From positions 1,240,001 through 1,304,000 of the forward strand of contig OZ244864.1 in NCBI GenBank assembly GCA_965221195.1: DNA of 64,000 bases, given 5' to 3'. Below the pieces are notes generated by a model. The model saw nothing but the letters and a program-made list of their open reading frames with translations, had not been told where the DNA came from and searched no databases. The translations under genes and the position numbers were made by a program. The DNA comes from Poriferisodalis sp965221195. Lineage in GTDB: Bacteria > Actinomycetota > Acidimicrobiia > Acidimicrobiales > Poriferisodalaceae. Of this stretch, positions 51,774 to 58,732 are shown one piece after another; position 1 is the first letter of the stretch; every line of letters starts with the position of its first letter.

Positions 51774-53242
51774 GCTCTGACCAACTCATACGTCGAGGAG
51801 TCGAGCAGGCCGATCAGCGATGACTCCTCACCCGGCTTGTAGCCGACCATCACAGACTTGCGGGCCCTGCCTACTGCCATTGCCAGCATCCGCTGAAGCC
51901 GTTCAAGATCAGCATCACCTTCGTCGGCACCGTGCGGGGTGACTTCTTGGCTCAAGCCAGGAAGCAGCACATGGTCGAACTCGAGGCCTTTTGCGGAGTG
52001 GATCGTGCATAAAGCAACGGCTTCGGGACCAGTGGGCCAATCGTTGCGCCTTGTCAATTCGCAATATGGGATACCGCGCTGAGACAACACCCTGCGAGCC
52101 TCGTTGAACCAACCGCCGCCTCGCGGCTGCAGCAAGGCGACCGACTCGTGCGCGAAGTCGGCGGTGCGCTCGAGCCGGTCGATCATGACTCTGAGTTGGC
52201 TGTTGTACTTGCCTGTAACAACCAACGGCTTGGTGCCCGAACGGCGACACGCCTGGAAGTCTGGCAGCGTGCCGTCGTCCTCCATCGGGAGTCCGCTCAC
52301 AAGCGGGTATGCGAAAGCTGCGATCTCGGCAGTGTTGCGATAGTTCGTCTTCAGTGTGTAGATCATCTCAGGACGAGCAGAGATGCCCACTTCACTCCAT
52401 GTGAAGTGCTGCGGATAGATGCGCTGCACCGCATCCAGCACGAATGTCGTGTTGTGTTGGTCCTGCAAGTGCCCCTGAATCGCACGTACCTGATTTGCCG
52501 AGAAATCCTGTGCCTCGTCAACGATGACGATGTCATAGGCACCGAAGGTCGAAGCTGAGGCGGCAAACATCGCGAGATCGCTCCAATCGACTTTTCCGCG
52601 CTGCTGCTTCGACTTCATGTACGTCGGGATGACCTCATAGATCAACTTCTCGCGTGTCCGACGCGCAACCCGGGGTGCAGAGCCCCGCCCTTGCCTTCTG
52701 ACTGTGATATAGCCGGAAAGATCATCAGAGTCGAAATCGGCGGGTTCGTACTCAAAGCGGCCCAAGACATAGCGGACTTCATCAGCAAAAAACTCATGCT
52801 GACGTTTCGTAGCCAAACGATCAATGGATGGACGCAGAATCGCCGCTGTCTCATCAGCACCCAAGATGTCAACATCAGCTACAAGTGATCTGGCCCACCG
52901 GCCAAACGTCTTGATCTCCAGTTCCAACGCGTCGTTGCGCGGTGCCGAATTCCGAGCGAGTTCAGCGATGTAACCCTCCAAAGTTCTGTTGAAAGTCAGC
53001 ACAAGAACACGCACAGGCGCGTCGCTTTCGAGACGCTCACGACGATCCAAGCGAACCCGAATCTGCTCCTTGAGCTTCAAGAGCGCCGTGGTCGTCTTGC
53101 CGCTCCCAGCGGCACCCCGAATTATTCGGAACCCTGGCCTCACATCAGCGAGCACCTTCAACTGCTCAGGGGTCAGCGTGACAGGCTGCAAAACGCGCAC
53201 AACAATCGCTCTCTGTTGTCGGACCCCACTGCCTAGGGCCAC
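51770..53242 (-). CDS. UvrD/Rep-like superfamily 1 helicase
   Basis: A 490-residue protein. Walker A is RGAAGSGKTTTALLKL, motif Ia is VLVLTFNRTLEGYIAEL, Walker B is IVIVDEAQDFSANQVRAI, motif IV region is TLKTNYRNTAEIAAFAY, and motif V is TIHSAKGLEFDHVLLPGL. It is shorter than UvrD (about 720 residues), resembling compact defence-associated SF1 helicases. First gene of an operon with DarT-like and glycohydrolase genes, overlapping the DarT-like start (ATGA). A GTG start is listed; weaker starts lie downstream. It may sense or expose single-stranded DNA for the transferase. Confidence 0.85.
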   Translation of the reverse strand: MALGSGVRQQRAIVVRVLQPVTLTPEQLKVLADVRPGFRIIRGAAGSGKTTTALLKLKEQIRVRLDRRERLESDAPVRVLVLTFNRTLEGYIAELARNSAPRNDALELEIKTFGRWARSLVADVDILGADETAAILRPSIDRLATKRQHEFFADEVRYVLGRFEYEPADFDSDDLSGYITVRRQGRGSAPRVARRTREKLIYEVIPTYMKSKQQRGKVDWSDLAMFAASASTFGAYDIVIVDEAQDFSANQVRAIQGHLQDQHNTTFVLDAVQRIYPQHFTWSEVGISARPEMIYTLKTNYRNTAEIAAFAYPLVSGLPMEDDGTLPDFQACRRSGTKPLVVTGKYNSQLRVMIDRLERTADFAHESVALLQPRGGGWFNEARRVLSQRGIPYCELTRRNDWPTGPEAVALCTIHSAKGLEFDHVLLPGLSQEVTPHGADEGDADLERLQRMLAMAVGRARKSVMVGYKPGEESSLIGLLDSSTYELVRA

Positions 53243-53264
53243 ATAACGTTGAGCCTACACATGA

Positions 53265-53290
53265 GGTGCCTCACCCTGTTTGTTTGTCAC
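53265..53290 (-). repeat. Dispersed repeat B, copy beside the IS481-like element
   Basis: GGTGCCTCACCCTGTTTG then TTTGTCAC. It lies about 40 bp left of the IS end and just upstream of the helicase operon, so it could also affect that promoter. Confidence 0.6.
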
Positions 53291-53331
53291 TTTGTTTAAG
53301 AGGCAGTCATGTTAGGAGGTGGTCATGTCGG

Positions 53332-54445
53332 TAGTTGTAATGTCCATGGACGTTGTTGACGGTTTGGGTGGTGTGAATGGTTGAGCCTCCGTGGCAGTGT
53401 GGGGTTTGTTGGTACCCAATCTGCGAACGGAAGCTCAAGTGAGTGATGGTATTGGAAGGAAGGCTCAGCGGTGCGTACCAACGCCGAGGTTGTCGCCGCA
53501 CTCGCGGTTGGTGATGGTTGAGCGTGTTTTGGCGGGTCAGTCCACCACAGCGGTAGCAGCGCAGATGGGTTGCTCACGTCAAACGGTGACAATTGGGTGA
53601 ATTGGGTGAATCGCTATGAAGCTGAGGGCGCAGCGGGCTTGGCGGACCGCTCAAGCCGACCGCAGCGTTCGCCGAAGCGCACACCTGAACGGGTTGAAGA
53701 GAAGATCTGCGCTCTGCAGCGCCGTGAGCGGTTGGGTCCGAAGCGGTTGGCTGTTCGTGTGGGCATACCAGCTTCGACGGTGCATCGGGTGCTCGTGCGT
53801 CGCGGGTTGAACCGGTTGGCGTGGATTGACCGGCCCAGCGGTGAGCGGGTGCGTCGCTATGAGAAGCCCTATCCGGGGGATCTGGTGCATATCGATGTGA
53901 AAAAAAATCGCCAAAATCCCCCCCCCGGTGGTGGCTGGCGGGTACACGGACGTAGATCACCCGCAGCCAAACACTCCAAACGCACCAGTCGCACGCGACG
54001 CGGCTACACCTACCTGCATGTCGCTGTCGACGATCACTCCCGGCTCACCTATGTCGAAGCCCGAGATGATGAAAAAGGCGAAACTGCTGCTGAGTTTTGG
54101 TGTAACACCCCGCGACTGGTTCAACAACCTCAACGTCGCTGTTGACGCAGTGATGACCGACAACGGCCCAAATTTCACATCTGACGTGTTCGCTGCTGCG
54201 CTCGCTGAGAACCGCACCGTTCACCTGCGTACCCGCCCGTACCGGCCGCAAACCAACGGCAAAACCGAACGATTCAACCGCACCCTCGCTGAGGAATTCC
54301 TGTACAACTACCAATTCCGGTCAGAACCCGACCGCAGACGACGACTCCAAAACTGGATCCACACCTACAATCTCCACCGACACCACACAGCCATCAACAA
54401 CACACCCGCCAGCCGCGTCAACAACCTCACTGGACATTACAACTA
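53332..54445 (+). mobile_element. IS481-family insertion sequence, decayed
   Basis: The element is 1114 bp with imperfect terminal inverted repeats: TAGTTGTAATGTCCATGGAC at the left and TAGTTGTAATGTCCAGTGAG at the right when read inward. Both are followed by GTTGTTGAC. No clear target duplication is visible. A truncated second copy is at 46181-46530. Confidence 0.88.
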
Positions 54446-54446
54446 G
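53439..54446 (+). pseudogene. IS481-type transposase with frameshifts
   Basis: Three frames together give a transposase: helix-turn-helix (RLVMVERVLAGQSTTAVAAQ), then the linker and first catalytic Asp (GDLVHIDVKK), then MTDNGPNFTSDVF (second Asp) and NGKTERFNRTLAEEF (Glu). A shift lies near 53590, where AATTGGGTG is duplicated, and another near 54100. Near 53900 runs of A and C occur that could also slip. The DDE residues are kept but not in one frame, so the element is probably inactive. Confidence 0.85.
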
Positions 54447-54581
54447 CAGTGCTGTCCGTTGAGTTCTGTCCGGTCGGCGGACACGAGTGCTGATCGTTGA
54501 TGACCACCTGCTGGACGCGGATCGTCTGGGCCGCAGCGGAGACCGTTGTAGTGTTGGTGCAGCGCAGTTTCTGTCTGCATC

Positions 54582-55373
54582 GTGAATGGGATTGAATTGC
54601 CAGTTGACTACGACGGTCTGTATGAGGATGTGTTTCGGCAGCAGTGGCGGGAGTTATCGCAGCAGCAGCGAGACGATGCCCAGTCTTCAAACCGTCGTGG
54701 GCAGTTGGAACCGGGGGCGCCTGATGCCCACGCAGTTCATGATGTTTTCTTCTATCTGAGAGGCCATGCAGAGGTCTTCCGGGCCGTTTACAGGGGGGCG
54801 GGGCATGTTCCGCCCCGCAAGCGTGAACGCCTCATGGTAGTTGATGTCGGTGCTGGGGCTGCGACTGTGGCGGTGGCGTTGACGGACGCTGTGGGCAAAG
54901 GCACACGTGGGCGGATTGATTATCTGGCATATGACCCACATCCGATGATGCGCCGGATCGGCGAGTGCGTGCTCGGACATCTCGACGCTCAGTTTCGGTC
55001 TGCGCGCTACATCAGTTCGCTTGATGGCATCGATTTCTCTGGGGTTGACCGGTTGTTGTTCGCGTTCAGCTATGTATCGCATCAGAGCGCTGTGACTGAT
55101 GCAGATGTCGATTTGTGGGCTTCGCTGATCGGGGGTGCAGTGCGCGCGTCAAGTCGTGCGGTTGAGTTGATCTACACGACGGCGAGTCTCAGCGGCGGTC
55201 GGTTGTCTGAACTCGGTGAAAGACTAGATTGTGCAGGCATTTCAAGGGGGGTGACACCGGTATCGGTGCAAGTCAAGAAGCGGTTCCCCATGCCTGGCCC
55301 GGACGATGTGGGGTGGACCGCCAGCGGTGGCAACTGGAAGGTTCGATCGGAGCATTGGGTGATGAGGGCGTGA
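54582..55373 (+). CDS. SAM-dependent methyltransferase-like protein, overlapping an AlkB gene
   Basis: A 263-residue protein. Motif I, LMVVDVGAGAATVAVAL (about 84-100), and an acidic residue in YLAYDPHPMMRRIG (motif II) suggest a Rossmann methyltransferase. Later RLLFAFSYVSHQSAV fits motif IV. The N-terminal 70 residues are helical and polar. GTG is the listed start. Its TGA overlaps the ATG of the AlkB gene by one base (TGATG). The pairing is reminiscent of ALKBH8, which fuses AlkB and methyltransferase parts for tRNA modification, but substrate is unknown. Confidence 0.7.
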   Translation: MNGIELPVDYDGLYEDVFRQQWRELSQQQRDDAQSSNRRGQLEPGAPDAHAVHDVFFYLRGHAEVFRAVYRGAGHVPPRKRERLMVVDVGAGAATVAVALTDAVGKGTRGRIDYLAYDPHPMMRRIGECVLGHLDAQFRSARYISSLDGIDFSGVDRLLFAFSYVSHQSAVTDADVDLWASLIGGAVRASSRAVELIYTTASLSGGRLSELGERLDCAGISRGVTPVSVQVKKRFPMPGPDDVGWTASGGNWKVRSEHWVMRA

Positions 55374-56032
55374 TGACGCAGTTGTCGATGTTGCCTGAGG
55401 AGCGGGAGGAACAGGTGGTTGCTCCTGTCGGGTTCGGGTATCACGCAGAGTTCTTGACCGCCCGCGAAGAGGCTGATTTGCTTGGGCGGGTGGACGGGTC
55501 GGAGTGGCTGGGTGATCTGTCTCGGCGTGTGCAACATTTCGGTTATAAGTACGACTATTCGCATCGCAGGCTTGACGAGTCGGCGCACATCGGGCCTTTG
55601 CCGGAGTGGCTGGCAGTGCTTGCTTGCAAGGTCGGAGGGGTTGCGTCCGGCGAAGCCGGGCGTTTGCTGGATGTGCAGCGCCCGTTCGATCAGGCGATTG
55701 TCAATGAGTACGAGCCGGGGCAGGGGATAGCGCCCCATGTCGACAGGGACTGTTTCGGGCCGGTGGTGGCGACGGTGAGCTTGGCATCAGCGGTGAACAT
55801 GGACTTTTTTTGCGCTGAGACCGGTGATGGTTACACGCATCGGCTGGAGCCGCGCAGTCTTGTTTTGCTGTGCGGTGATGCGCGCTGGCGGTGGCGTCAC
55901 GGAATCGCCAAGCGGCGCACCGATATCTGGGACGGGCAAAAGATTGCCCGCCAGCGACGCGTGTCGGTCACGTTCCGCACCATCGCAAGCTTGGCGTCGG
56001 CCCGCCCGGCCTCAGCACCGAACCGATCCTGA
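55373..56032 (+). CDS. AlkB-like 2-oxoglutarate/Fe(II) dioxygenase
   Basis: A 219-residue enzyme with the AlkB core: YEPGQGIAPHVDRDCFG, with Fe ligands H122 and D124, the second His (H176) in WRWRHGIAKR, and the 2-oxoglutarate-binding arginines in RQRRVSVTFRT. NEYEPGQGI matches the nucleotide-recognition lid region. It likely removes methyl or alkyl groups from nucleic acid. Only the ATG of MTQLSMLPE gives normal length and overlap; a longer frame extends into the previous gene and is rejected. Confidence 0.88.
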   Translation: MTQLSMLPEEREEQVVAPVGFGYHAEFLTAREEADLLGRVDGSEWLGDLSRRVQHFGYKYDYSHRRLDESAHIGPLPEWLAVLACKVGGVASGEAGRLLDVQRPFDQAIVNEYEPGQGIAPHVDRDCFGPVVATVSLASAVNMDFFCAETGDGYTHRLEPRSLVLLCGDARWRWRHGIAKRRTDIWDGQKIARQRRVSVTFRTIASLASARPASAPNRS

Positions 56033-56058
56033 GACACACAACAGCTAACACGTCTCGC

Positions 56059-56090
56059 CCACCTGACAACCAAACAAGGGGAGACACCCC
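56059..56090 (+). repeat. Dispersed repeat B, copy after AlkB
   Basis: CCACCTGACAACCAAACAAG then GGGAGACACCCC. It follows the AlkB stop by about 26 bp. Confidence 0.6.
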
Positions 56091-56171
56091 ATGCGACTCA
56101 TGTCATTGTGTAATTCGGGCGACTTGACAGGCGCTGTTTCACTGAGCGGACTTCTCGACGGTAAACCGTAA

Positions 56172-56426
56172 GCCGTTGACACCGTTGGCTCACGGCATAC
56201 CGGCATTGACCGCGAGGACGATCTGATCTGCCGGGGCAGCCTGCCTGGCCTCATCGGCTTCGCACCGCTTGAGGCCCTTGACCGCTTGGAGGGCTATCTC
56301 GCAGACATCACTCAGATCTGTCTAGCCACCGGCAGCCCCACAACCCACGACCCAGCGAAGATGCGAGCACTGCTGACATCACATTGGGCTTGCACATCGG
56401 GCTTGGCTCCCGCTCTCGCTTCGTAA
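56172..56426 (+). pseudogene. Coding relic, 3' part of unknown gene
   Basis: An open frame without a start codon near its beginning (HTGIDREDDLICRGSLPGLI, FAPLEALDRLEGYLADITQ, then PAKMRALLTSHW). Composition is protein-like. It ends 10 bp before the next gene. Not recognised. Confidence 0.4.
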
Positions 56427-56435
56427 GATTTGGCT

Positions 56436-56840
56436 ATGCGTGCCCCGAAGCGACGCAGGCCTCGGCGGCGCACTCCTTATGTGCCCAATGGCAGCAATTT
56501 GGAGGCGCTAGCGCATCGCGTCTGCTACGTCGGCAGCCCCGAGCACAAAGACATGCCAACATTTGCTGGGCAGCCTCACCCCCGCAGCGACGCATCCATT
56601 TGCCCCAGAGAGCACAGCGACCTTGACTCGGTCATCGGTTGGCTGCGGTCGGCAATTCGAGCCGGCTCGGTAGGTGAGCCGTGGGAGGGTGGCTTCCCGC
56701 GGTACGTGTGGCCTCGCGAGGGAGGCCGCGAGGGAGACACAGTCTTTGAGGCTCGGCTCGTCAACCGAGGCGACGGTTCTTACAAGGGCTATCCGTTGGC
56801 GCCTGATGAGTGGCCTGAGCATTTGGCAACTTCGCGATGA
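56436..56840 (+). CDS. Conserved-looking protein of unknown function, paired with the next gene
   Basis: A 134-residue soluble protein (RRTPYVPNGSNLEALAHRVCYVG, PEHKDMPTFAGQPHPRSDASICP, GFPRYVWPREGG). The C-P-x pattern and the Trp-Pro block near the end suggest a defined fold, but I cannot name it. A TTG two codons earlier is an alternative start. The TGA overlaps the ATG of the next gene (ATGA), as in many toxin-antitoxin pairs. Confidence 0.6.
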   Translation: MRAPKRRRPRRRTPYVPNGSNLEALAHRVCYVGSPEHKDMPTFAGQPHPRSDASICPREHSDLDSVIGWLRSAIRAGSVGEPWEGGFPRYVWPREGGREGDTVFEARLVNRGDGSYKGYPLAPDEWPEHLATSR

Positions 56841-57439
56841 GTGCTCTGCGTTTCGACATTCAATGGCTCGATGGCACCGGCATTGAAGGTCCCGAGTTGG
56901 CTGCGACGTTCGCCGCATTGCGGATCTCAGTCGGCGATGCGGTGCTGACTGCTGTTGACGATCAGCGCGCTCAAACGCTCCGTGATGTCGTGTATGTGCC
57001 GGTGTATCCCTTGGCTGAGTGGCTGGTGGCAAACTGGTGGTTCCTTGCCTATGAACCGGAACATTCCCTCAACCAGGGCAGTCCTGGTTTTGCTCACCGC
57101 CACTGGCTGGTGGCCTCTTCGGAGGGTTATGCGTACCCAGATGTGAGAGTGAGTTCGGCTGGCGGCCTGACGCAGCTCGAATGGAAGCACCGCGCATCAA
57201 AATGGTCTCGAATCGAGTACCGCAACTCCGGCTCAGCGACCCTTGAGCGTAACCATTTTGTCGAGAACTGTGCTGATTTCATCGAAAAGGTCACAAGCAG
57301 GCTCTGGGCTTGTGACATTTCGTCTTCTTACCTGCAAACGGAGTGGGATCTCATCCGAACCGCCGATGATGATGAGCGGGATTTCTGTGTAACTGCGGCG
57401 AGCTTGGGGCGTGATCCCTACGACCTCAACTCCAGATAG
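56837..57439 (+). CDS. Unknown protein, probably 3'-truncated
   Basis: A 200-residue protein (LRISVGDAVLTAVDDQRAQTLRDVVYVPVYPLAEWLVANWW, then WLVASSEGYAYPDVRV and a C-terminal helical part ending SLGRDPYDLNSR). This resembles the N-terminal half of longer actinobacterial proteins that carry an ImmA/IrrE-like peptidase domain at the C-terminus, though I am unsure. The end coincides with the left edge of a 0.9-kb duplicated block, so the missing part was probably cut off by that insertion. Confidence 0.55.
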   Translation: MSALRFDIQWLDGTGIEGPELAATFAALRISVGDAVLTAVDDQRAQTLRDVVYVPVYPLAEWLVANWWFLAYEPEHSLNQGSPGFAHRHWLVASSEGYAYPDVRVSSAGGLTQLEWKHRASKWSRIEYRNSGSATLERNHFVENCADFIEKVTSRLWACDISSSYLQTEWDLIRTADDDERDFCVTAASLGRDPYDLNSR

Positions 57440-57572
57440 CACAAATCGCAGGTCGCTGAGTCGGCGACGCCCTCACGCAGGGCCGGGACTCCTCGTTGAT
57501 CCAGATGGAGTTGATCCAGATGGAGTTGATCCAGATGGCGTTGATCTGATGGTGAGCTAGCGTTAGGTGGTC

Positions 57573-57594
57573 CAATATGGACTAGTCTATATTG
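57573..57594. promoter_or_regulatory. 22-bp near-perfect palindrome, likely operator of the Phd/VapC module
   Basis: CAATATGGACT and its mirrored AGTCTATATTG differ from perfect symmetry in one pair. It lies 35 bp before the antitoxin start. Phd-type antitoxins bind such palindromes to repress their own operon. The same site is at 61779-61800. Confidence 0.55.
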
Positions 57595-57628
57595 ATGCAG
57601 TTACTCTCGAAGGGAAAGGGCGGGTGTC

Positions 57629-57943
57629 GTGTTGGCGGAGGTGACGGAATCCGACCGTATCTGGACGGTGGCTGAGGCGAAGGCGCGCCTGTCGCAGATT
57701 CTGCGCTGCGCGGAAACCGAAGGCCCCCAGCGCATCGGCACGCGCAGAACTTTCGTCGTCGTTCCCGAGCACGTTTGGCAGCAACGAGCGGTGCCCGAGG
57801 TGCATCTAGGCCACTGGCTTGTCAACAACATGCCGCGCGGGTACGACCTTGAGCTGCCGGAGCGTCGTTCGACTCGGCCGATCCCATTTATCGACGACAC
57901 CCCTGACGACATCACCCCTGACGATGTCAACGACCTGCCGTGA
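57629..57943 (+). CDS. Phd-family antitoxin, left copy
   Basis: A 104-residue protein. RIWTVAEAKARLSQILRCAE and TRRTFVVVPEHVW form the DNA-binding Phd fold, and the acidic C-terminus (IDDTPDDITPDDVNDL) should bind the toxin. Start GTG with GGAAAGG upstream. The TGA overlaps the toxin GTG (GTGA). It differs from the right copy by one residue (Ile for Thr). Confidence 0.87.
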   Translation: MLAEVTESDRIWTVAEAKARLSQILRCAETEGPQRIGTRRTFVVVPEHVWQQRAVPEVHLGHWLVNNMPRGYDLELPERRSTRPIPFIDDTPDDITPDDVNDLP

Positions 57944-58383
57944 ACGGCGTTCTTCTCGATACCAACGTCGTTTCTGAGACCGCTCGGTTCGCACCCGATG
58001 CCAACGTCCTCGCGTTCTTGTCGAGCGAGTCAAACCTGTGGCTGTCGGTGATCGTGCTGCATGAACTTGAGTACGGCATTGGTCTCATGGCCCCGGGCCG
58101 TCGCCGTGATGCCATCGCGAGTGCCGTCAGGTCGCTTGCGTCGGGAACGCGCCGGATCGTGCCGGTGGGGTCGGCCGAGGCAGAACATGCCGCAGAGTTG
58201 CGTGTTGGCGCCCGGCGCGCCGGCCGCACTCTAGATCTGGGTGATGCACTCATCGCAGCCACGGCCGCCGTTCGACGGCTTGCGCTGGCGACCCGTAACG
58301 TCTCCGATTTCGAAGGTCTCGACTTGCGCCTGATCAACCCATGGGGCTACGAGGGGGCGAACACAACTGCCTGCTGCAAGTGA
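57940..58383 (+). CDS. VapC-type PIN toxin, left copy
   Basis: A 147-residue ribonuclease toxin: GVLLDTNVVSETAR (first Asp), VIVLHELEYGIGL (Glu), RTLDLGDALIAATAA (Asp) and LALATRNVSDFEGLDL (last acidic block). All catalytic acidic residues are present. After LINPWG the C-terminus differs from that of the right copy because the duplication ends there. Confidence 0.88.
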   Translation: MNGVLLDTNVVSETARFAPDANVLAFLSSESNLWLSVIVLHELEYGIGLMAPGRRRDAIASAVRSLASGTRRIVPVGSAEAEHAAELRVGARRAGRTLDLGDALIAATAAVRRLALATRNVSDFEGLDLRLINPWGYEGANTTACCK

Positions 58384-58498
58384 CGGTTGTTGCAAGTGAT
58401 TGGTCGCAATGACTGGCCGCAGTTCTGCTACATACCCTCACTTAGGATCAAGAACGCAAGATCGTCTAAGTGCAAGCAGCCAGCGTTGAGTCAACTTC

Positions 58499-58552
58499 AT
58501 GTATGGCTGCGGCGCTGGAGGCTTAACTGCCACCATCAACACCAAGCGTGGT
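58499..58552 (+). pseudogene. Relic of the 3' end of CWB2 gene 5
   Basis: YGCGAGGLTATINTK matches YGAGGFTATINTNG at the end of CWB2 gene 5 (61459-61500), with the DNA core GGCGCTGGAGGCTT-ACTGCCACCATCAA. It shows that another copy of such a gene once ended here. Confidence 0.55.
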
Positions 58553-58732
58553 TGGCGGAAGCGGCCGCCGACAGAAAAAGCGCATTCGGCCGCATCAGGT
58601 CCCGGACCGCACGGGTCTTTTGTCGCTCCACGCTGCCGATGTGGAGCCAGCTTCGTCGGTTATTGCAGCGTTGGAGAATGTAACCGATTGAGGCCGCGGG
58701 GCCGAAGGCGGCGATGTATAGCGTTATGTGGG

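Larger units (their letters stand above)
57433..58347 (+). repeat. Left copy of a 0.9-kb direct repeat carrying a Phd/VapC module
   Basis: It matches 61654-62552 almost base for base. The left part contains GTTGATCCAGATGGAG units: three here and two in the right copy (plus a diverged last unit), a 16-bp length difference. The two repeats flank CWB2 gene 5 in direct orientation. Confidence 0.9.

Noticed and set aside
57500..57550. CRISPR array, because of regularly spaced short repeats.
   Set aside because: The GTTGATCCAGATGGAG units are directly joined with no spacers and only two or three copies are present. No cas gene is nearby.
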